The position numbers and the translations under genes are program-made. The notes under the pieces are model-generated. The model had not been told where the DNA came from, did not search any database, and saw only the letters and a list, made by a program, of their open reading frames with translations. Below are positions 54,916-63,666 of a DNA stretch of 63,858 nt, piece after piece (position 1 is the stretch's first letter; every line of letters starts with the position of its first letter). Source of the DNA: an uncultured bacterium (GTDB lineage: Bacteria > Pseudomonadota > Alphaproteobacteria > CAJXXZ01 > 1604HC); contig CAJXXZ010000005.1 in the NCBI GenBank assembly GCA_913063285.1, positions 1-63,858 on the forward strand, in the 5' to 3' direction.

Positions 54916-55851
54916 GTGTTTATACACAAAATAGTAATTTTTATATGCTTAATTTTACAAGCTAGTCCAAAGTCGAGTATTACAGCAGAAAATATTCAAG
55001 GTAATCATAAAAGTATAGGGCAAGATATTGATGTAAATATAGCAAGAAATGAAGAAGCAGTAATACAGGCAAATTCATTACCATCAGCAATATTGATGGA
55101 ATATGAATCATTACCACAGTTTTCTCAAACATTAGTAGCAATACCATCAAAATTTCACAGTAGATCCCCAATAGATTCAGATGTTGCATATAATATGGAT
55201 GCTGTTCAAGATATAAATTCGCAAGCAAGGTTACAAGCTAAAGATGAAAGTGATTTTGGCTCAGTTGATTTTGATTATGATCAAACATATCTTGTACATA
55301 CTGTTCAGAATGAAAGGCAAATAAGTAGGCAAAGTGAAACATTTGAAGCAGTTAACAGTACAGCAGTTTTTACCCCATTAGAAGTAAATAGATCACCGGC
55401 TGCATCATCAATGAATCAAAGTACATTAACATTTCTTCATCAAACAAGACATGTATCTGATCATGTACAAACATTACCTTATGATTTTTATGATCATTCA
55501 AGACCTTTAGAAAGTCATAATAATTTTCCTTCTAGAATGCAAATAAACTTTTATGCAAGAACACCTTATAGTAATTTGCAAGTACCCTTAAGTGCAGTAC
55601 ATACACAAACTTTTTCCTCACGCAGTAATGTACTTATACCTCAATCTTATTATCAACCTATATCTCAACAAGAAGTTCGCAGAGCTGCCTTACCTATATC
55701 TGCTGGAGAAATGATAAATTCGGAATTTACAGAAGATACCGAAGAATTATGTATGGAATTTGTGCCGGAATTTAATCAGCTTGATGGTGATACAAAATTT
55801 TGTGTATGCGAAAGTAGTGAAAGTGATAAATTAAACTGTTCATTGCAGTAG
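54916..55851 (+). CDS. Secreted Ser/Gln/Asn-rich protein of unknown function
   Basis: A GTG start at 54916 follows AGGAGGT (54906-54911). The hydrophobic N-terminus (residues 3-17) is a signal peptide. The mature 290 residues are disordered-looking: rich in Ser, Gln, Asn and Thr with short bulky motifs (SAILMEYESLPQFSQ, YDFYDHSRPLES), and little predicted structure. The last 45 residues are acidic and Cys-containing (ELCMEFVPEF, FCVCESSESDKLNC). This composition is common in secreted effector-like proteins of intracellular bacteria, but function is unknown. Confidence 0.6.
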   Translation: MFIHKIVIFICLILQASPKSSITAENIQGNHKSIGQDIDVNIARNEEAVIQANSLPSAILMEYESLPQFSQTLVAIPSKFHSRSPIDSDVAYNMDAVQDINSQARLQAKDESDFGSVDFDYDQTYLVHTVQNERQISRQSETFEAVNSTAVFTPLEVNRSPAASSMNQSTLTFLHQTRHVSDHVQTLPYDFYDHSRPLESHNNFPSRMQINFYARTPYSNLQVPLSAVHTQTFSSRSNVLIPQSYYQPISQQEVRRAALPISAGEMINSEFTEDTEELCMEFVPEFNQLDGDTKFCVCESSESDKLNCSLQ

Positions 55852-55963
55852 ATACTTGCTTTTTTATAAGAGAAGATTAATCAAATTTGAGATTTAAGCT
55901 TAAGAAATAAATTACTATAAAATTTGATTTGATACTTATATTGATGAAAATAAATATTGTAAT

Positions 55964-57610
55964 TTATAATATTTTAAGTAATTTTTCGATCCACATATCT
56001 TTTATGAGAAAATTTTTAATTGATTCAACCATAATAGGTCCAATTTTTGCAATATCACAAATATAATTTTCACTTAAAAAGGAATTTACAAAATGTTGTA
56101 ATGAATCAAAGTTTTTAGCTAATATTTGACTAGCATCATATCCAATATTTTCAATACATAAACCGTAAATTACATTATGTAAGGGTCGTTTTCTAGCATG
56201 CATTATACTTTTCTGTAATTTTTCTACAGACTTACGCTGCCAGCCATTACGTAGATGTAACTGTTTATCATTTAACAAGTCTAAATTTAAAATATCTACT
56301 GGAAATTTTATCCAATTTTGCTTTATAAAATCTTGAAGAATTTTTTCCCCTAAACCTTTTATATCAAATGCTTTTTTTGAGACAAAGTGAGACATTCTTT
56401 GTAATTTTTGCGCTTCACAATTCCAGCCAGCCATACATTTCCAGGTACTATTTCTTTTTTCAATTATTGACTTACACACTGGGCATTGTTTTATAATGTT
56501 AACTGTTTCAGTAGAGTTTTTTGATACAATTTGCTGAATATAAGGAATAATATCTCCTGCTTTTGCTATTTGCACAATATCTTTAGGCTGATAATTTTTC
56601 TTATATAGCTCTTCTAGGTTATGAATAGTAGCTTTACTAATTGTACTTCCTTGAATTTCTATAGGCTTTAATATTGCAACTGGTGTGATAGTACCAAATT
56701 TTCCAACTTGCATAATAATATCTTTAATTTCAGTATGTTGAGTTTGTGGCATAAATTTAATAGCAAAAGCGTATCTAGGAGCTGTGAGATGTGCGCCTAA
56801 TTGTTTCCATTTTGATAAATCATTTATTTTAATTACAATACCATCTATTGGATATTCAAGATCGTTTCGTAAGTTTTGTACATCTGTAAAAAATTGTTGT
56901 ATATCATTGTAATTTTTACAAATATATGTAGGCATAGTTTGTAATTTTAATGATTTTATATATTGTATAGATTGTGCATAAGTTTCATAATTTGAATTAA
57001 CTAATTCATGAGCCATAAAGTCTATTTTTATATGATTTTGATTTGTTTTACTCATTATTTTAGCTGCTACAGCATTTCTTGGAGTTGCAAATAAATTTTG
57101 TATTGAGTAAAAATTTTTCCATGTCATGTATAACTCACCTCTGACTTGCAAGTTTTCTTTATCAATAATTGGTACTATATCTTGAACATGCATAGTAACA
57201 TCATATCCGTATTTTCCATCACCTCGAGTAATAGCTTGAGATAATTTTCCATTTATATATCGTAATTCAATGGCAATACCATCAATTTTATGTTCAGCAA
57301 TCCACTCATTGTTCGAAACTCTTTTGCATATTGTAGCAATCCATTCATTTCCATATCCATGATCTAATGATAGCATTGGAACCGTATGTACAATTGCTTT
57401 ACGATCAACTTCATGTCCAATTTTTTGCAAAGGACTACTTTTTTGAGGGCCTATAATTACTTCAATTTCTTGTAATCTTGCTTTGATACTATCGTATGAA
57501 TCATCTGGAATTAAAGAATTACCATAGGCATACGCCTGATTATATTTATTTAATGCTTTTGCTAGTTTTCTCCATTCTATTTTTAGTGTTTGAAAATTAT
57601 TTTCATTCAT
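55964..57610 (-). CDS. ligA: NAD-dependent DNA ligase lacking the BRCT domain
   Basis: LigA seals nicks using NAD. The 548 residues contain the Ia NAD-binding start (YNQAYAYGNSLIPDDSYD), the adenylation motif HKIDGIAIELRY with Lys108, the GDGKYGYDVT segment, PRNAVAAKI and DGIVIKIND. The OB fold, a four-Cys zinc finger (CPVC...CMAGWNC) and part of the helix-hairpin-helix region follow. It ends at about the point where the C-terminal BRCT domain should begin. Typical LigA is about 670 residues, so BRCT and part of the HhH domain have been lost. The catalytic core looks complete, so activity is plausible. Confidence 0.93.
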   Translation of the reverse strand: MNENNFQTLKIEWRKLAKALNKYNQAYAYGNSLIPDDSYDSIKARLQEIEVIIGPQKSSPLQKIGHEVDRKAIVHTVPMLSLDHGYGNEWIATICKRVSNNEWIAEHKIDGIAIELRYINGKLSQAITRGDGKYGYDVTMHVQDIVPIIDKENLQVRGELYMTWKNFYSIQNLFATPRNAVAAKIMSKTNQNHIKIDFMAHELVNSNYETYAQSIQYIKSLKLQTMPTYICKNYNDIQQFFTDVQNLRNDLEYPIDGIVIKINDLSKWKQLGAHLTAPRYAFAIKFMPQTQHTEIKDIIMQVGKFGTITPVAILKPIEIQGSTISKATIHNLEELYKKNYQPKDIVQIAKAGDIIPYIQQIVSKNSTETVNIIKQCPVCKSIIEKRNSTWKCMAGWNCEAQKLQRMSHFVSKKAFDIKGLGEKILQDFIKQNWIKFPVDILNLDLLNDKQLHLRNGWQRKSVEKLQKSIMHARKRPLHNVIYGLCIENIGYDASQILAKNFDSLQHFVNSFLSENYICDIAKIGPIMVESIKNFLIKDMWIEKLLKIL

Positions 57611-58085
57611 TTAACATTTATTTTATCTTATTGTATGCTACATACAAGTTGAATTAATATTTTATTTTGTATGAAATACTATGAATTATTTACTAATTTT
57701 GTCACGTAATTTACGCTTTCACTTCTGTGATATTACATATCTCACTATATAAATAAATTGAAGCCTTATAAGTTAATATAAATTGATAAATATTATTTAC
57801 TTTTTTATTATAAACAAGTGTAGCTTTATAAAATATTTAATATAAGTTTTATGATTTAAGAATCATATCAGTATTCATATAAACAACTTTTTTATAATGT
57901 TTCATAACTAAATAATACAAAATAGAGATTATAACTTGCATTTGTAATTTAAATTTCATTTAACTATTTTTAAAGTTTTAAAATTATTATTATGATTATG
58001 TGATGAAATAGATCATTTGCTTATTTGTAAAATTTTATATAATTGTTTTGATTAGCTGCAATATTTTGGTATAAAGGTTAATTTA
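57611..58085. other. Gene-free AT-rich spacer
   Basis: About 475 bases between ligA and mnmA, both on the minus strand. No open frame, tRNA or clear repeat. Confidence 0.5.
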
Positions 58086-59273
58086 TTAGACAATGATTCT
58101 TCCACCACCTACAAGTAATTCATTTGCATAAAATGCACAAATTTGCCCAGGAGCAATACCAAATTCATTTTCATTTAATGTAACTTTTGCTATATTATTT
58201 TCAATTATTTGACTTGTTTCTTCATACAACTCTTGATGTTCTTCTTCAATATGATCAACAATTTCAATTTTACAATTAATCTCCGAGTGTCTTGCTCTAA
58301 CTTTTACACTTAAGTTATCAAACTGATCGTAATTCATCATCCAATTTAATGAATCTACGTAAAACACTTTACGAGCAAGTTCATGTCTTTTACCAACAAT
58401 CACTTGTTTAGCATGAGAATTTAATCGAATTACAAACCATGGTCCATTTGGCAAATTTAATCCTTTTCGTTGTCCAACTGTATATTTTGAAATACCATCG
58501 TGATAACCAAGAATTTGTCCTTGAGTTGAAATTATGACTCCACATTTCTCTTTTGCATGTGGATAAATTTTTTGTATCATTTCAGCATATTTATTATTTT
58601 GCACAAAACATAGATCCTGACTTTCAGCTTTTTTTGCAGTACATAAATTAAATCGATTTGCAATCTCTCGTATTTCACTTTTATGAAAATCACCTAGCGG
58701 AAATCGAACAAATTGTAAATTTTCACGATTAATTAAAGAAAGAAAGTAGCTTTGATCTTTTGTCATATCAACACCTTTTGCAATGCAATTTTTATTTACA
58801 ACATATCGTGCATAATGTCCGGTTACTACTGCTTTTGCACCTAATTTTTTACCATAACTTAGCAGATCTGCAAATTTTACACTTTGATTACATCGAACAC
58901 AAGGACTTGGAGTTCTACCTTCTAAATATTCATCAGCAAAGTTTGATAAAACGGACTTAAAAAATTTATCTTCATAATTTAATGTATAGTGAGGAAAGCC
59001 AATTTTCAGAGCAACTGATTTTGCATCATCAATATCTCGACCAGTACAACACATTTTTCCTGATTTTTCTCCACCGTATAATTGCAAAGTCACTCCTATG
59101 ACATTAAAACCAAGATAATGCATGATTGCTGCTGTTACTGAACTATCAACTCCACCAGACATTCCAACTAGTAACATTGTGTCTTTTGGATGTGTTGCAA
59201 ATTGAGATTTTAAAATTTTCTTACGAAATCCAAGTATTTCATCAATTGTATGTGTAATATTATTAGCCATCAA
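58086..59273 (-). CDS. mnmA: tRNA-specific 2-thiouridylase MnmA
   Basis: MnmA thiolates U34 of the Lys, Glu and Gln tRNAs. The 395-residue protein has the P-loop-like SGGVDSS (39-45), CCTGRDIDDAKSVA, the catalytic-Cys segment SPCVRCNQSVKF, VTGHYARY, and DQSYFLS. A second catalytic Cys follows in AESQDLCFV. The C-terminal beta domain ends FGIAPGQICAFYANELLVGGGRI. It is intact. It is divergent from engB, 86 bases away. An adjacent MMA start allows either Met. Confidence 0.96.
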   Translation of the reverse strand: MMANNITHTIDEILGFRKKILKSQFATHPKDTMLLVGMSGGVDSSVTAAIMHYLGFNVIGVTLQLYGGEKSGKMCCTGRDIDDAKSVALKIGFPHYTLNYEDKFFKSVLSNFADEYLEGRTPSPCVRCNQSVKFADLLSYGKKLGAKAVVTGHYARYVVNKNCIAKGVDMTKDQSYFLSLINRENLQFVRFPLGDFHKSEIREIANRFNLCTAKKAESQDLCFVQNNKYAEMIQKIYPHAKEKCGVIISTQGQILGYHDGISKYTVGQRKGLNLPNGPWFVIRLNSHAKQVIVGKRHELARKVFYVDSLNWMMNYDQFDNLSVKVRARHSEINCKIEIVDHIEEEHQELYEETSQIIENNIAKVTLNENEFGIAPGQICAFYANELLVGGGRIIV

Positions 59274-59359
59274 AAATAGTATATCAAAAAATTTTTCACT
59301 AATAAAATTGTATTACAAATAACATTGGTGATTTACAAACTCTAGAATATAATATTGAT

Positions 59360-59902
59360 ATGGGAATTGAATGCATAAGCAGTAATCGTATTTTTTCATT
59401 TAATGAATTACCAAAAAAAACTAAATATGAAGTTGCCGTTATTGGACGGTCAAATGTGGGAAAATCATCTTTAATTAATGCAATTTTTAATACAAATATT
59501 TCACGCACATCAAAGACTCCTGGATGTACGGTATGGATTGGAGTTTATGAAATGAAAAATGCTTTACTATTTGATTTACCTGGTTACGGATATGCACAAA
59601 AATCTCAATCAGTTACAAAACGATGTGAGATACTTATAAATAGTTTATTATCCTCTCAACGACTAAATGAACTTTGGATTTTAATTGATAGTCGACGAAA
59701 TGTGCAATTGATCGATGAGGTAGTAATACAATCTGCTATATCATTTGAAATACCGTGTAAGCTTATAGCAACAAAATGCGATAAAAAAATTTCTTCAAAT
59801 ACAAACTATGATTTTATTACTTCAACTAGAGTTCCACAAACTTTACGACCATTAATACAATACACAAAAAAATTAGTATTAACTAAAGAAAGTATGCTAT
59901 AA
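59360..59902 (+). CDS. engB: Ribosome biogenesis GTPase EngB/YihA
   Basis: The 180-residue GTPase helps assemble the large ribosomal subunit. G1 is GRSNVGKSS (29-37), with the G2 Thr in KTPGCT, G3 DLPGYGYA, and G4 TKCDK. The length is slightly below 195. In alphaproteobacteria engB commonly neighbours yidC; here yidC lies 2.1 kb downstream on the same strand with an array of small membrane genes in between. Confidence 0.95.
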   Translation: MGIECISSNRIFSFNELPKKTKYEVAVIGRSNVGKSSLINAIFNTNISRTSKTPGCTVWIGVYEMKNALLFDLPGYGYAQKSQSVTKRCEILINSLLSSQRLNELWILIDSRRNVQLIDEVVIQSAISFEIPCKLIATKCDKKISSNTNYDFITSTRVPQTLRPLIQYTKKLVLTKESML

Positions 59903-59909
59903 TTCGAAA

Positions 59910-60344
59910 ATGATTGAACTTTTATTTTTTACTTTAGCTATTTTATGGATAGTACCAGCAATTTTTCTATTGGGTATATCAGCAATCAGCGCTATAGCAA
60001 TATTCATATTAATGATTCCTTTAGTAGTTTTTGTAATACCAGTTTTGAGTATCATAAATATCGCAATTGTTTCTCTATTTTCTTTTATATTTTTTACTAT
60101 AATATTTATTTTTCCATCAATTTTCTTTTCTATCTTAATGATATTAGGTTTTTTACCTACTGTTGCATTAATTTGGATTATTCATTTGATAGTCAAAACT
60201 ATTTTATATGATCAAAAACTTGACTCACAGAATATGAAAATATTAGTAAGTATATTAATATTATTCAGTATTCCAAATGTATATCGACCATCATCATCAA
60301 ATTACAACAAGGTTTATCATTTTAATTTAGAAAAATTTTTATAA
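59910..60344 (+). CDS. Small membrane protein, array member 1 (chimeric)
   Basis: The 144-residue protein is almost all membrane: a run of hydrophobic helices over residues 1-90 with no close match to the other members. Its C-terminal third (IIHLIVKTILYDQKLDSQNMKILVSI onward) is clearly the same module as the C-termini of members 2 and 4. So the gene is a chimera of a unique N-terminal half and the shared C-terminal module. It starts seven bases after the engB stop and is probably coupled to it. No family is recognised. Confidence 0.6.
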   Translation: MIELLFFTLAILWIVPAIFLLGISAISAIAIFILMIPLVVFVIPVLSIINIAIVSLFSFIFFTIIFIFPSIFFSILMILGFLPTVALIWIIHLIVKTILYDQKLDSQNMKILVSILILFSIPNVYRPSSSNYNKVYHFNLEKFL

Positions 60345-60408
60345 TAAATGTAGTTAAATTAAATAACTATTAATTGAAAATTAAATGTGATATTTTATAA
60401 ATTATTAA

Positions 60409-60873
60409 ATGTTTAATAATATATCAGAAGAAAACCTTATTATTCCATATCTTGTATTAAATACATTAGGAAAAACTATTTTGTATAGCATAATCAGTAT
60501 CTTCGCATATTTTACAGCTAGATATATAATACCGAAGCAAAGTGTGTTTTGGAGAGACGTTGTATTTGTTGGTATTACAACTACTACTATCATTTATTTA
60601 ATAAATAGAATTATTGGAATTTCTACTTTAGAATTTATTTCCACTTCAGTGTTATTCATATTTATATTATCTTTTATTCCCTTTATTATATTAGATTATA
60701 TAAATATTTTTATATTAATTTTCATTATTTATCTACTAGTCAAAAATATTTTTTATAATCAAAAAATTAGTGAAAAAGATGTAGTAATATTAGTAATTTC
60801 AGTGATATTATTTATTATTACTAAGTTATTTTTACCATCACCATTATATTCTATAAATTTTGGTCGTTATTAA
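60409..60873 (+). CDS. Small membrane protein, array member 2
   Basis: The 154-residue protein has an N-terminal module LGKTILYSIISIFAYFTARYI followed by KQSVFWRDVVFVGITTTTIIYLINR, two membrane helices closely matching members 3 and 4 and the start of YidC. It then has two more hydrophobic stretches and the shared C-terminal module (ISEKDVVILVISVILFIITKLFLPSP to NFGRY). The last 115 bases are almost identical to those of member 4, pointing to recent duplication or gene conversion. Function unknown. Confidence 0.62.
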   Translation: MFNNISEENLIIPYLVLNTLGKTILYSIISIFAYFTARYIIPKQSVFWRDVVFVGITTTTIIYLINRIIGISTLEFISTSVLFIFILSFIPFIILDYINIFILIFIIYLLVKNIFYNQKISEKDVVILVISVILFIITKLFLPSPLYSINFGRY

Positions 60874-60983
60874 TATTTAAAAAAGTTTTATAATTAAATT
60901 AATAAAATTTAAATACTGGTGTTTTAAATTAAATATGATTTAATCAAGTAGTATAATTAATATTACATCAGGAGAAAAACACT

Positions 60984-61416
60984 ATGCAATACCTTACAAC
61001 ACCTATATTTGGAAAAGTTATACTATATAGTATAATTAGCATCTTCGCATATTTTACAGCTAGATATATAGTACCAAAGCAAAGTGTATTTTGGAAAGAT
61101 GTTGGATTTGTTGGTATTACAACTAGTACGATCATTTATTTAATAAATAGAATAATTGGAATTTCTACTTCAGAATTTCTTTCTACTCCAATTTTATTTA
61201 CTTTTGGATTAATTGCATTTCTTATCTCAATTATATTCAGTTTTATACCTATTTTGATAGTTGCTTTCCTTCTTCATTTACTTCGAATGAGTTGGTCGTA
61301 ATCAAAAAAATGACTCACAAGACGTGAGAATATTAGGAATTTTAGTGATATTATTGATCACTACTAAGTTATTTTTACCATCACCATTATTTTCTATAAA
61401 TTTTAATCATTATTGA
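60984..61416 (+). pseudogene. Array member 3, frameshifted
   Basis: The gene starts with AGGAG at 60972 and an ATG at 60984. Residues 1-60 match members 2 and 4 closely (YSIISIFAYFTARYIVPKQ, DVGFVGITTSTIIYLINR). Near 61290 the frame shifts and stops at 61299-61301, giving 105 residues. The lost frame resumes at once and reads RNQKNDSQDVRILGILVILL, then TKLFLPSPLFSINF, to a TGA at 61414-61416, matching the C-terminal module. One small indel therefore explains the break. It may make a shortened protein. Confidence 0.65.
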
Positions 61417-61530
61417 TATTTAAAAAAGTTTTGTAACTCATTTAATCAAATTGAAATACTAGTGTTTTAAGTTAAATATGCTTTAAACAAGCAATATATT
61501 ATTATCATCATCATATCAGGAGTCAATACT

Positions 61531-61962
61531 ATGCAATATCTTACAATACCTATATTAGGAAAAGTTATACTATATACTATAATATCTATCTTTGCATATT
61601 TTATAGCTAGATATATAGTACCAAAGCAAATTATATTTTGGAGAGATGTTGCATATGTTGGTATTACCACTGCTTCTATAATTTATTTAATAAATAGAAT
61701 GATTGGAATTTCTGTTTGGGAATTTCTTGTTACTTCAATATTGCCTATCTTTATATTGCCATTTATTCCCTTCATGATGTTACATTATATTCATATTTTT
61801 ATATTAATTTTCATTATTCATCTGCTAGTCAAAACTATTTTGTATGATCAAAAAATTACTGAAAAAGATGTAGTAATATTAGTAATTTCAGTGATATTAT
61901 TTATTCTTACTAAGTTATTTTTACCATCACCATTATATTCTATAAATTTTGGTCGTTATTAA
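61531..61962 (+). CDS. Small membrane protein, array member 4
   Basis: AGGAG at 61518 precedes the ATG at 61531. The 143 residues carry the full pattern: the two-helix N-terminal module (LGKVILYTIISIFAYFIARYI, DVAYVGITTASIIYLINR), a middle hydrophobic pair (LPIFILPFIPFMMLHYIHIFILIF), and the conserved C-terminal module (TILYDQKITEKDVVILVISV to NFGRY). It is the closest intact neighbour of yidC, and its N-terminal module is the best model of what was added to, or borrowed from, YidC. Confidence 0.62.
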   Translation: MQYLTIPILGKVILYTIISIFAYFIARYIVPKQIIFWRDVAYVGITTASIIYLINRMIGISVWEFLVTSILPIFILPFIPFMMLHYIHIFILIFIIHLLVKTILYDQKITEKDVVILVISVILFILTKLFLPSPLYSINFGRY

Positions 61963-62046
61963 TATTTAAAAAAGTTTTATATTAAACTGAAGCAAATTAA
62001 TGCACTAGTGTTTATAAATTAAACGTGATAAAATTTGAAAGATCAT

Positions 62047-63666
62047 ATGTTTAATATCATACCAGCAAAATTTATATTATATATTACAATAGGAATCTGT
62101 GCATACTTTATAACAAGATATATAGTACAAACACAAAGTATATCTTGGATAGATGTTTTATGTATTGGTATTGTAATAGCGTCCATAGTTTATTTACTTA
62201 ATAAGCAAGAAGATGTGCCTTCAGCAACTCAAGCATCTTCTTCTAATATTATACAAACATCTTTACAAGGAGAAAGCGTTAAAATTCAAAATAATCATTT
62301 GCTTGCAGGTATAAAACTTCAAGGAGCAATATGGAATAATTTGCAATTAAAAGATTTTTTTGAAACTACTGATAAAACTGATTTTGTACAATTATTAGGT
62401 GAAAAGTCTCACTTTAGAATTATTTGGAAGTTAAAGTCAAGTAATCAAGATATATCTTTTCCTGATGAAAATACCACATGGCAGCATAGAGCAAATGAAG
62501 AAAATCAGCCTGTTATATTATTCTTTCGTAATAATATGGGTATGGCTTTTACTAAATCTATACAGTTGGAACGAGATAAATCCATTGCTAAAATTCACTG
62601 CAGTACAAATAATCCCTTTGAAACAGAAATAGAGATTGAATGTTTTGCCGTTTTATCAATAGACGCAGATTTATATAAAAATTCATATATAAATGGTGTA
62701 GGTCTTTTTGAAAATTCAATTCAAATTCACAACTCAAACACATCAGGTTCATATGACTGGTTTGGTCTACAAACTCCTTACTGGTTATATGCTATAAAAT
62801 CATCATCACAGAATGTGACGGTATCATACACACGAAATGACACAAATTCTGAAGTTTATATCAGCCTTGGATCTCAAAAAATTGCTCCTAATCAGGCAAC
62901 AACATGGAATTGTTCACTTGGAGTAATTGCACAAACATTACCTATACTCAAAAAATATAATAAGAATTTTAATAAAGTAGATGAATCACTTAATCTGGGT
63001 TATTCAAAAATTATTAGCTATCCAATGTTAAAATGTATAGTATATATAGATCAATTTTTACATAACTATGTATTATCAGTTATATCCTTTGTTATATTAC
63101 TTAATTTAGTCATGACACCCGTTGCATATCGTACATATGTTTCATTGCAAACATTACAAAATTTACAGCCAGAGTTAAAGCGAATTGAGCAACAATATAA
63201 AAATAATCAAAATGAAATGACTGCAGCAATTTTGCAATTATATAAGAAGCATAATGTAAATCCTCTTGGATCAGTTTTATTATTAATTGTAAAAATGTTA
63301 TCAATTCTACCAATGTTTTTTGTACTACCATATTACCTTCAAGCTCGTCATGAGCAGTGGTTATGGATTTCTGATGTATCAAAAGCAGACTCAACATCAA
63401 TATTAAATTTATTTAATTTATTACCGTGGCCTGGATATTCGAGTGTTGCTTTACTGCCATTAATATTTGCAGTTTTATTTTACATACAGCAACGTATTGA
63501 AAATAAATCAGCTCCACAATCTGTAACTTTAGGTATGACTTTCTTTATACTCATATGCATGTTAAAAACATCAGCTATTGTAATTATTTATACAATAACA
63601 CATAACATTTGCTCAATTATTCAAAATATTGCATTTAAGATATATATTCAAAAGAGTGCAAAGTAA
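62047..63666 (+). CDS. yidC: Membrane protein insertase YidC with extra N-terminal module
   Basis: YidC inserts proteins into the inner membrane, alone or with SecYEG. I chose the ATG at 62047 (539 residues); a TTG at 62035 is less likely. It has a periplasmic domain (about 55-320) and the insertase core: HNYVLSVISFVILLNLV, YRTYVSLQTLQNLQPELKRIEQQYK, ILQLYKKHNVNPLGSVLLLIVKMLSILPMFFVL, and LNLLPWPGYSSVALLPLIFAVLF. The N-terminus is odd. Instead of one short anchor there are two helices (8-26 and 34-52) whose sequence matches the two-helix module of the upstream array. The groove position occupied by Arg/Lys in most homologs is Asn353. Confidence 0.93.
   Translation: MFNIIPAKFILYITIGICAYFITRYIVQTQSISWIDVLCIGIVIASIVYLLNKQEDVPSATQASSSNIIQTSLQGESVKIQNNHLLAGIKLQGAIWNNLQLKDFFETTDKTDFVQLLGEKSHFRIIWKLKSSNQDISFPDENTTWQHRANEENQPVILFFRNNMGMAFTKSIQLERDKSIAKIHCSTNNPFETEIEIECFAVLSIDADLYKNSYINGVGLFENSIQIHNSNTSGSYDWFGLQTPYWLYAIKSSSQNVTVSYTRNDTNSEVYISLGSQKIAPNQATTWNCSLGVIAQTLPILKKYNKNFNKVDESLNLGYSKIISYPMLKCIVYIDQFLHNYVLSVISFVILLNLVMTPVAYRTYVSLQTLQNLQPELKRIEQQYKNNQNEMTAAILQLYKKHNVNPLGSVLLLIVKMLSILPMFFVLPYYLQARHEQWLWISDVSKADSTSILNLFNLLPWPGYSSVALLPLIFAVLFYIQQRIENKSAPQSVTLGMTFFILICMLKTSAIVIIYTITHNICSIIQNIAFKIYIQKSAK

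Larger units (their letters stand above)
60345..62046 (+). repeat. Tandem unit of about 545 bp reaching into the 5' end of yidC
   Basis: The starts of members 3 and 4 are 547 bases apart. The spacer after members 2, 3 and 4 is also repeated: it begins TATTTAAAAAAGTTTT and contains a TACTNGTGTTTTAA-like segment, diverging before yidC (CACTAGTGTTTATAAATTAA at 62001). The duplication therefore covers genes and spacers, and its last flank leads directly into the yidC start. Confidence 0.7.
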
